Source of the DNA: Paenibacillus amylolyticus
GTDB lineage: Bacteria; Bacillota; Bacilli; Paenibacillales; Paenibacillaceae
Reading direction: 5' to 3'
NCBI RefSeq assembly: GCF_029689945.1
Contig: NZ_CP121451.1
Location: 3,038,001 to 3,102,000 of the forward strand
DNA length: 64,000 nt
Part shown: positions 57,529 to 64,000 of the stretch, piece after piece
Layout: each line of letters opens with the position of its first letter
Numbering within the stretch: the stretch's first letter is position 1
Translations under genes and position numbers: made by a program
Notes under the pieces: generated by a model
The model's input: the letters and a program-made list of their open reading frames with translations, nothing else
Told to the model about the DNA's origin: nothing
The model's database searches: none

Positions 57529-58876
57529 ATGCCATCCGTGGCGTTTTACACCTTAGGCTGCAAAGTTAATTTCTATGATACAGAGGCGATTTGGCAATTG
57601 TTCAAAAACGAAGGTTACGATCAAGTGGACTTTGATGAACAGACAGCGGATGTATACTTGATTAATACTTGTACAGTAACCAATACCGGCGACAAAAAGA
57701 GCCGTCAAATTATTCGTCGTGCCATTCGGCGCAATCCGGAGGCAATCGTGGCTGTTACAGGTCTGCGACGCGCAGACTTCTCCGGCAGAGATTCTGGACA
57801 TCCCTGGGGTGGATCTGGTTATCGGTACACAGGACCGCGACAAGATTTTGCCATATGTTAATGAAATTCAGGAGTCCCGTCAACCGGTTAACGCGGTGCG
57901 TAATATTATGAAAACCCGTGTATTCGAAGAAATGGACGTACCGGATTTTGCTGACCGCACCCGGGCATTCCTGAAGATTCAGGATGGTTGCAATAACTTC
58001 TGTACATTCTGCATTATTCCGTGGTCTCGTGGTCTCTCACGCAGCCGTGAGGCGAACAGCATTATTCAACAGGCACATCAACTCGTACACGCCGGATACA
58101 AGGAGATTGTTCTGACTGGTATTCATACAGGCGGGTATGGCGATGACATGGAAAATTATGATCTGACCGATCTGCTGTGGGATCTGGACAAGGTGGAAGG
58201 TTTGGAGCGTATTCGAATCAGCTCGATTGAAGCCAGCCAGATCGATGACCGCATGCTCGACGTAATCCAACGTTCGGACAAACTCGTTCGTCACTTCCAT
58301 ATTCCACTGCAAGCGGGGGATGATACGGTGTTGAAACGCATGCGCCGCAAATATACGACAGAAGAGTTCTACAATAAGATGCTTCGCATTCGGGAAGCAA
58401 TGCCGGATGTAGCGATAACGACAGACATCATTGTTGGATTTCCGGGTGAGACCGACGAGATGTATCGTAATGGCTATGAATTGATGCGGAAGATCGGATT
58501 CTCCGAGATGCACGTATTCCCTTATTCCAAGCGTACAGGTACACCAGCAGCCCGCATGGAAGATCAGGTGGACGAAGAAGTCAAAAATGCACGTGTGCAT
58601 GAACTGATTGAATTGTCTGAGCAGATGCAGCTGGAGTACGCTAAGCAGTTTGTCGGCCAGGTGCTTGATGTTATTCCTGAAGGTGAGGCGAAGGGCCGTG
58701 AGGGAAGCGGCAAGCTGCACGGTTATAGCGACAACTACATTCAACTGGTGTTTGACGGAACCATGGATATGGTCGGTAAAGTGTGCCGAGTCAAAGTGGT
58801 TGAAGCGGGTGTCAACGAGAGTCAGGCTACGCTGGTACGTGTGTTGGAAGAGAATCTGAAGTCCGCCGCGATGTGA
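57529..58876 (+). CDS. mtaB: tRNA (N6-threonylcarbamoyladenosine-37) methylthiotransferase MtaB (one frame break)
   Basis: About 449 residues (YqeV of Bacillus); adds a methylthio group to t6A37. It has an N-terminal UPF0004 domain (FYTLGCKVNFYDTEAIWQLF; NTCTVTNTGDKKSRQ), the radical SAM site CNNFCTFCIIPWSRG, FHIPLQAGDDTVLKRMRRKY, ITTDIIVGFPGETDE and a C-terminal TRAM domain. The frame changes near 57762-57765: one base is extra or two are missing between AVTG and AQTSPAEI, just where the third UPF0004 Cys lies. ORF continuity either side is perfect. GGGAGG precedes the ATG. Confidence 0.94.
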
Positions 58877-58990
58877 TCGAGGCGTCAGAAACAAGGATTT
58901 CATTTCCTTGGGGAGCTTACCCGGGGAGATGAGGTCCTTCTTTTGCAAAAAAATAAGGTGAAGATATTGAATTCGATGGGGGAGAGCACG

Positions 58991-59425
58991 ATGAACAAAA
59001 AAGAAATTTCAGCAGGCGGAGTTGTCTATAGAACAGGGGAAGACGGACATCTTCAAATTCAGCTTATCGTAGACCGTTATGGTAAAACAACTCTCGCCAA
59101 AGGCAAAATGGAAGATGGAGAAACAATCGAACAGACGGCACTGCGCGAGATTTTGGAAGAGACAGGTATGGTCGGCCGCATCGTAGAGCCTGTTGATATC
59201 ATTGCTTATACGTACCAACATGCAGATTTTGGCCCGGTGGACAAGGAAGTTCATTATTATCTCGTTGAAGCCGAGAGTGGCGATCTACAGCCTCAGATTG
59301 AAGAAATCAAAGGTGTGGATTGGTATGCTCCGGAAGAAGCATGGTCCAGACAGCAGCAGAGCGGGTATGATAATAACGATGATATCTTGCGTGTAGCCCT
59401 GAACAAGTTAGGCATTAACGTATAA
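58991..59425 (+). CDS. NUDIX hydrolase
   Basis: A 144-residue pyrophosphohydrolase. The Nudix box is complete: GKMEDGETIEQTALREILEETG (G-x5-E-x7-RE-x-x-EE-x-G pattern, starting at residue 39). The start MNKKEISAGGVVYR follows GGGGGAG. The fold resembles the small Ap4A- or (di)nucleotide-type Nudix enzymes (family with the AGGVV N-terminus). The substrate is not predictable. It lies alone after mtaB and converges with the phosphate symporter gene. Confidence 0.88.
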   Translation: MNKKEISAGGVVYRTGEDGHLQIQLIVDRYGKTTLAKGKMEDGETIEQTALREILEETGMVGRIVEPVDIIAYTYQHADFGPVDKEVHYYLVEAESGDLQPQIEEIKGVDWYAPEEAWSRQQQSGYDNNDDILRVALNKLGINV

Positions 59426-59441
59426 CGCATGACACTCCTGG

Positions 59442-60482
59442 TCAGTTAGCTGCGCGTCTGTGGGCCTGGACAGGCAGATCATCAAGCCACGGGTGACTTC
59501 GCCGCAGGGGCGTGGACCGGTGGTTTTTGTGCCAGATGGGCAAGTAACAGAATGGCAAAGCAAGCAGTGAACTGGTGATGTTAAAAAGGGTCTGGGCATG
59601 CGCAATCTGTGCCCCGTAGTCCGCTGACAGCCAGGCCGAAGCTGCATGCAGCTCGCCGATCAGCGGCATAAACAGCAGCGCTCCCGCAATGTTTAATACT
59701 ACATGGGAGGCTGCGACAAATTTGCCTGCGGATGCGCCGCCCGCGGCAGCAATCACAGCGGTGATACAGGTCCCTACGTTCGACCCGATCACAATGGCGA
59801 TGCCGATCTCCACAGGCAATACCCCTGTGGCTGCGAGCGTAATCGCCATGCTAATGACAGCCGCGCTGCTGTGAATGAGTGCTGTCAGACAAGCCCCTGC
59901 CAGGAAGCCCCACCACAGGCTGTCGGCCGAGCGGTCGAGAAACCATTGGAATACGCCCATGCTCCGCAAGGGGATGGCAATGGATTGCATCACCTGAATG
60001 CCTGTCATGACAAGTGCAAATCCCGCAGCTGCCAGGAAGCTGTACTGGATGTTAAACAAAGTCCGGCGCGTGCGTTCAGGCGCGGCCAGATTGCGTTCAC
60101 CAAGTACAACAAACACGGCCCAACCCGTTAGCGACAGGACAAGCAACGGCAGGGAAGCGCGTCCGATCTGCAGTCCCACCAGCTCCGTCGTCAGACATGT
60201 GCCGATGTTGGTGCCGAGGATGATGCCGAGTGTGCGTCCATAGGTAATTAATCTGGCATTTGCCAGTCCAATGGTGAGTACGGTGACCGCAGTACTGCTC
60301 TGTAACAAGGCCGTTGCACCTGCACTGAAAGCCATGCCTTTCCATGGAGCAGAGGTGGCGCGATTGAGCCAACCTGCCAACATGGGCCCTGCCATGCGCT
60401 GCAAGGCCGTCTCCATCAACTTCATGCCACCAAAAAAGATAATAAGCCCATAGAGTAGGGGCAATATCACATCTCTAAACAT
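59442..60482 (-). CDS. Na/Pi cotransporter family protein
   Basis: A 346-residue membrane protein of the NptA/PNaS family with eight or more helices and two inverted repeats, each carrying the QSSTA-type motif: GATALLQSSTAVTVLTIG and ALIHSSAAVISMAI, with GTNIGTCLTTELVG and GSNVGTCITAVI as the paired TNIG loops. It imports or exports phosphate with sodium. It lacks the C-terminal PhoU-like domain of longer family members. GGAAGG lies upstream of the ATG. Single gene, convergent with the NUDIX gene. Confidence 0.88.
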   Translation of the reverse strand: MFRDVILPLLYGLIIFFGGMKLMETALQRMAGPMLAGWLNRATSAPWKGMAFSAGATALLQSSTAVTVLTIGLANARLITYGRTLGIILGTNIGTCLTTELVGLQIGRASLPLLVLSLTGWAVFVVLGERNLAAPERTRRTLFNIQYSFLAAAGFALVMTGIQVMQSIAIPLRSMGVFQWFLDRSADSLWWGFLAGACLTALIHSSAAVISMAITLAATGVLPVEIGIAIVIGSNVGTCITAVIAAAGGASAGKFVAASHVVLNIAGALLFMPLIGELHAASAWLSADYGAQIAHAQTLFNITSSLLALPFCYLPIWHKNHRSTPLRRSHPWLDDLPVQAHRRAAN

Positions 60483-60610
60483 AAAAACATCATTCCTTCC
60501 GTCCGGTTCCTTACCTCATCCTATGAGTAAATAGAGACAACCATGACAAGCCTAAAGGAATTCAGAGGAAGCCAGCCTTCCTCAATTCAAAATTAAGGAA
60601 ATTACGTCTC

Positions 60611-60645
60611 AATTGCCGCACCCCAATTCGAAAGATACGGTGATT
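60611..60645 (+). repeat. 35-bp direct repeat, first copy
   Basis: AATTGCCGCACCCCAATTCG and the following 15 bases recur identically at 60837-60871. Each copy forms the left flank or left arm of a structured repeat (copies 5 and 4). Confidence 0.85.
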
Positions 60646-60654
60646 TGTGCAAAC

Positions 60655-60788
60655 GTAGTGGAGGGGACGAAATCGAATCTGAGGAATCAAGCCGCAGTTG
60701 TATGGCGGTTATTATAGATTGTTGCTTTTGAGTAGGATAGTCCCCAAAAAAACTCAAAATAACAGCGTCAAAGATTCGTGACCACTAC
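60655..60788 (+). repeat. Dispersed structured repeat, copy 5 (diverged)
   Basis: GTAGTGG (60655) pairs with CCACTAC (60782); CGAATCT (60674) with AGATTCG (60772); CCGC (60692) with GCGG (60705); GTTATT...TTTTGAGT with ACTCAAAATAAC. It keeps ATAACAGCG in the same place after the long stem but has lost the GGGG/CCCC sequence. An alternative GGACGAA/TTCGTCC pairing also exists (60665 and 60793). Almost no stem base is shared with copies 1-4, yet the architecture is the same. Confidence 0.6.
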
Positions 60789-60836
60789 ATTATTCGTCCG
60801 TCGCTTGAAGTAAGAATTTAGCGCCGAAGTGCTCTT

Positions 60837-60871
60837 AATTGCCGCACCCCAATTCGAAAGATACGGTGATT
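60837..60871 (+). repeat. 35-bp direct repeat, second copy
   Basis: Identical to 60611-60645. The pair suggests local duplication of the left half of a structured repeat. Confidence 0.85.
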
Positions 60872-61040
60872 CCTGCAAACGCAGCGAAGAAGACGAAATT
60901 GTTACCGAAGAAGCGAAGCGCTCGCCTTTATCCCCGGATTTTCCCTTTAAAAAAGGGAATCAAAAAAAATCTGGGGATAACAGCGATCAGAGGAACAATT
61001 CGTCGCCGTAGCGTCTCCTTTGCACCAAACCTATCTTTTC
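60856..61040 (+). repeat. Dispersed structured repeat, copy 4 (upstream of the rRNA methyltransferase gene)
   Basis: Nested pairing: GAAAGATA (60856) with TATCTTTTC (61032); GGTG (60865) with CACC (61023); GACGAA.TTGTT (60892) with AACAATTCGTC (60994); TTATCCCCGGAT (60929) with ATCTGGGGATAA; tip CCCTTT with AAAGGG. The core is GGGGATAACAGCGATCAGAGG. It ends 29 bases before the TTG start. The rest of 60483-60855 (copy 5 apart) shows nothing coding. Confidence 0.85.
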
Positions 61041-61068
61041 AACTAACTATGAAAGAAGTGGATCTACC

Positions 61069-62445
61069 TTGCCATCAGTTACACTCGAACGCAGTCGCAA
61101 AAAGCGGCTTGAACATGCACATCCATGGATTTTTAACAATGAAATTGCCTCAGTTGACGGAAACCCGGAGCCGGGCGATCTGGTCAATGTATTGAATCAT
61201 CAAGGTCGCTATCTGGCGACAGGATATTACAATCCCGCATCTCAGATCACGGTTAGGGTTGTAGCGTATCAACCCCTGGAGTCTGAACAGATGGATACGG
61301 CATTTTTTGCAGCGCGTTTTCGCGATTGTCTGCGTCATCGGGAACGTTTTATCCAGGATGGAGAGGCGTACCGTCTCGTTTACGGCGAAGCTGATTTTCT
61401 GCCAGGATTAATCGTTGACCGATTCGGCAGCATCCTCGTTGTACAGTTGCTTACACTTGGCATGGATCGTTGCCGTGAAGCGATCGTACAGGCACTCATT
61501 GAAGTGATGCAGCCTGAAGGCATATATGAGCGCAGTGATGTCTCTATTCGTGAACTGGAAGGCTTGGAGCAGACCAAAGGTCCATTGTACGGAGATTGCC
61601 CGCGACATGTCACTGTTACCGAGAATGGACTACTCATTAAAGTGGACATTGTGGAAGGACAGAAGACAGGTTATTTCTTCGACCAACGTGAGAATCGTGC
61701 AGCGATCGAACCGCTCATGAAGGGTTGGGGCTACAAGAGTGGAATTACACTGCAAACGGCCGAGCAGGATGGCACAGAGCAGCTCTTGCCTGTAAATAAA
61801 AGCGGTAAGGTCGTTACATTCCCTTATTGGGATGGTGCCACCGTACTGGAGTGCTTCTCACACACGGGCAGCTTCACGTTAAATGCTTGCAAGTATGGAG
61901 CCAAGAAAGTGACTTGTCTTGATATTTCGGAGCATGCCATTGAAAGTGCACGAACGAATGTCGAACTTAATGGTTTCACCGATCGGGTTGAATTCGTAGT
62001 TGCCGATGCTTTCCAATACTTGCGTGAACAAGTGAAAGGACTGGATGAACGTTCTGCACGTGCGCGTGCTGGCGAACAAAAGGTAGATACATCCAAAGCG
62101 CTTGCCGCTGGCGGTAAAACATTTGATGTCGTGATCCTCGATCCCCCGGCGTTTGCCAAGACGAAATCAGCAGTCAAAGGTGCATGCCGTGGATATAAGG
62201 ATATCAACCTGCAAGGAATGAAACTGGTCAATGAGGGCGGATATTTGGTAACAGCCAGCTGTTCGTATCACATGCGTCCAGACCTCTTCCTGGATACGAT
62301 TGCCGATGCCGCGGAAGATGCAGGCAAAGTGCTTCGTCTGATCGACTGGAAGGCAGCCGGTAAGGACCACCCGCAAATTCTGGGCGTGGATGAAGGACAT
62401 TACCTGAAATTTGCTATTTTCGAAGTGCGCAGTAAAAAGAATTAG
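61069..62445 (+). CDS. RlmI-like class I rRNA large-subunit methyltransferase
   Basis: A 458-residue SAM-dependent methyltransferase of the RlmI/YwbD group (23S rRNA m5C). An N-terminal PUA domain (RKKRLEHAHPWIFNNEIA...GDLVNVLNHQGRYLATGYYNP) precedes the EEHVP-like linker and catalytic domain: KTGYFFDQRENR, VLECFSHTGSFTLNACKYG (motif I), DISEHAIESARTNVELNG, VILDPPAFAKTK (motif IV) and TASCSYHMRPDLF with the catalytic Cys. An insertion of about 28 residues (GYKSGITLQTAEQDGTEQLL) precedes motif I, and another (ARAGEQKVDTSKALAAGG) follows the middle. The start is TTG 61069; the ribosome site is weak. Confidence 0.88.
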   Translation: MPSVTLERSRKKRLEHAHPWIFNNEIASVDGNPEPGDLVNVLNHQGRYLATGYYNPASQITVRVVAYQPLESEQMDTAFFAARFRDCLRHRERFIQDGEAYRLVYGEADFLPGLIVDRFGSILVVQLLTLGMDRCREAIVQALIEVMQPEGIYERSDVSIRELEGLEQTKGPLYGDCPRHVTVTENGLLIKVDIVEGQKTGYFFDQRENRAAIEPLMKGWGYKSGITLQTAEQDGTEQLLPVNKSGKVVTFPYWDGATVLECFSHTGSFTLNACKYGAKKVTCLDISEHAIESARTNVELNGFTDRVEFVVADAFQYLREQVKGLDERSARARAGEQKVDTSKALAAGGKTFDVVILDPPAFAKTKSAVKGACRGYKDINLQGMKLVNEGGYLVTASCSYHMRPDLFLDTIADAAEDAGKVLRLIDWKAAGKDHPQILGVDEGHYLKFAIFEVRSKKN

Positions 62446-62457
62446 AAGAATTTCTTT

Positions 62458-62490
62458 TCACTTTTTTAATCTCTTGTGAGATAAAGTGAA
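62458..62490. terminator. Weak hairpin after the rRNA methyltransferase gene
   Basis: TTCACTTT pairs with AAAGTGAA, with inner TCTC/GAGA. There is no T-tract on the plus strand, so termination is doubtful. The remaining 62491-62669 holds short inverted repeats only. Confidence 0.35.
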
Positions 62491-62669
62491 CGTTTATATG
62501 AATGATACTTTCGGTCAAAAGTCCACAGTGTGAACAGCTGCGGCTTTTTGCCGTGTTAACGGAGAGGATCTCCGGTTTTACCGGATAGTGGCAAACGTAT
62601 GTTCCGAACCAACTTAGATATGTTATACTGGGAATTAAAATCTTGTACGTGTGGTTTGGAGGATTAGAC

Positions 62670-64000
62670 ATGTCCGTTCGTTTTGTTATTGGCCGGGCAG
62701 GCAGCGGCAAAAGCTCGCTGATTACCCGGGAAATTACATCCTTGCTTCAAAAGGAGCCGCAAGGTAAACCTTTGATTTTACTTGTTCCCGAACAGAGTTC
62801 TTTTCGAACAGAGCAGGCATTGGTGTCTTCTGGAGCAATTAAAGGTACCATGCGTGCAGAAGTGCTCGGTTTTCGCCGATTAGCCTACCGCATAATGCAG
62901 GAAGCAGGCGGTTCTGCTCGTATTCCGATCGGAGCCGAGGGCAAAAAGATGCTGCTCTACAAGGTCATCCAGCGCCGTAAGGAAGAATTGAAGCTGTTTG
63001 GTGCGTCCGGCAGCCAGCTGGGTTTTATAGGCGAATTAAATGACTTATATAGTGAGTTTAAACGTTATGAAGTTGATCCATCATTGCTGGAAGAAGGGCT
63101 ATCTGGAGGGTATGCCTCATCCTCTTCTCCAATTCTGGAGGACAAGTTGCATGACTTGAATCTGATCTATCGTGACTATGAACAGGAACTGACCCATTTA
63201 TATATTGATGATGAAGATACGTTGACCGAACTGACAGAGCGATTGTCGGAAAGTGCTTTGCTACAGGGTGCACAGATCTGGATTGATGGTTTTCAGGGAT
63301 TCACGCCACAGGAGATGAGTGTGATCGGACGCCTGATGTTGCAGTGCTCTTCCGTGACCATTGCGCTGACATTAGATCGTGCATATGATCACGGGGCTTT
63401 GCCTGGAGAACTGGAATTGTTCTATCCCACGGCGAGTGCCTACGCGCGTCTGAAAGGAATGGCTGAAGAACTGGGTGTATCGAGCGATATCATCGTGCTT
63501 GATTCAGAGATTCCACCGAGATATAAGGATCGTCCGGGACTTGCACATCTGGAGGCCGGTTTCGATCGCCGAATCCGGTGGAAAGGTGAGGGTCTGGATT
63601 CCGGAATCCGTCTGATTGCAGCGGAGAACCGTCGAGCTGAGATGGAGGGAGCACTCCGGGAGATGCGGCGCCTGGCGCAAAACGAAGGTGCACGTTATCG
63701 GGAGATGGCTGTGCTTGTTCGTCAGTTGGATACCTACGCGGACATAGCTGAACCACTATTCAGGGATTATGGCGTGCCGGTCTTTCTGGACCGCAGAAGA
63801 AATGAACTTCATCATCCATTATCCGAGTTTATCCGTTCTGCACTGGATATTGTGCGTCGCCACTGGCGTTACGAGGATGTATTTCGCTGTGTCAAAACGG
63901 ATCTGCTGCTTCCGCGTGATGGTTCCATCACCCGTGAAGATATGGACCAGCTTGAGAATTATGTACTGGCTTGTGGTATTCATGGATATCGCTGGACTGA
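62670..64000 (+). CDS. addB: ATP-dependent helicase/deoxyribonuclease subunit B (partial)
   Basis: The first 443 residues of AddB, open to the window's end. AddAB resects double-strand breaks and handles Chi sites in Firmicutes. The start MSVRFVIGRAGSGKSSLIT contains a Walker A, followed by PLILLVPEQSSFRTEQAL and VLGFRRLAYRIMQEAGG, both hallmarks of AddB. Further on come IWIDGFQGFTPQE, the motif-like VTIALTLDRAY, GIRLIAAENRRAEMEGALREMRRLA, MAVLVRQLDTYADI and GVPVFLDRRRNELHHPLSEFI. The C-terminal nuclease and Fe-S Cys lie outside. TTGGAGG precedes the ATG. addA is expected just downstream. Confidence 0.95.
   Translation, partial: MSVRFVIGRAGSGKSSLITREITSLLQKEPQGKPLILLVPEQSSFRTEQALVSSGAIKGTMRAEVLGFRRLAYRIMQEAGGSARIPIGAEGKKMLLYKVIQRRKEELKLFGASGSQLGFIGELNDLYSEFKRYEVDPSLLEEGLSGGYASSSSPILEDKLHDLNLIYRDYEQELTHLYIDDEDTLTELTERLSESALLQGAQIWIDGFQGFTPQEMSVIGRLMLQCSSVTIALTLDRAYDHGALPGELELFYPTASAYARLKGMAEELGVSSDIIVLDSEIPPRYKDRPGLAHLEAGFDRRIRWKGEGLDSGIRLIAAENRRAEMEGALREMRRLAQNEGARYREMAVLVRQLDTYADIAEPLFRDYGVPVFLDRRRNELHHPLSEFIRSALDIVRRHWRYEDVFRCVKTDLLLPRDGSITREDMDQLENYVLACGIHGYRWT

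Noticed and set aside
60483..61068. Insertion-sequence remnant in the long non-coding gap
   Set aside because: There is no transposase fragment and no terminal repeats with target duplication; the repeats are explained by two structured elements.

Overview
The window is a chromosomal segment of a spore-forming Firmicute and most resembles Paenibacillus. That is inferred from gene content and order: spoVAC-AD-AE, gpr, spoIIP and yqxA are present, the block from yqeG to mtaB follows the classical Bacillus yqe-comE-dnaK order, there is a leucine T-box and a CIRCE operator, and the sugar transporter is paired with a YesM/YesN-type sensor pair. There is no rRNA, tRNA, CRISPR array, prophage or insertion sequence.

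Layout. (1) 1-5477: a sugar ABC importer (binding lipoprotein and two permeases, minus strand) divergent from a histidine kinase and AraC-type regulator. (2) 5478-9967: an HD phosphohydrolase, then the minus-strand nirB-nirD-nirC nitrite reductase/transport operon behind an FNR-type promoter. (3) 10244-13506: a DUF457 membrane protein, two tiny membrane peptides, an unknown protein and an M42 aminopeptidase. (4) 13699-15569: spoVAC-spoVAD-spoVAE. (5) 15774-20190: MoxR ATPase, DUF58 and transglutaminase operon. (6) 20300-36271: yqeG-yqeH-aroE-yhbY-nadD-yqeK-rsfS-cvfB-yqeM, a phosphotransferase, T-box leuS, comER (reverse), comEA-comEB-comEC. (7) 36346-39538: two small unknown genes, an ECF sigma factor and its anti-sigma factor. 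(8) 39795-58876: holA, rpsT (reverse), gpr, spoIIP, yqxA, lepA, hemW, a GNAT protein, hrcA-grpE-dnaK-dnaJ, a stress-like paralogue pair around a YfhD-like gene, prmA, an M50 peptidase, rsmE and mtaB. (9) 58991-64000: NUDIX hydrolase, Na/Pi symporter, rRNA methyltransferase and the start of addB.

Two patterns cut across the window. First, I count 30 reading-frame breaks in 20 genes, many of them housekeeping genes (dnaJ, holA, aroE, mtaB, comEC, gpr). Twenty-seven are explained by one missing base, nearly all in a mononucleotide run. This looks like base-calling error, not gene decay, so the affected genes are annotated as whole genes with the break noted. Second, at least five intergenic copies of a 130-210 bp element fold into the same nested-stem shape. 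The closing stems differ in sequence from copy to copy but keep their pairing, while a core around GGGGATAACAGCGATC is conserved. Four copies lie 25-90 bp upstream of start codons, in the sense direction. This is the best candidate here for an undescribed structured repeat or RNA element.
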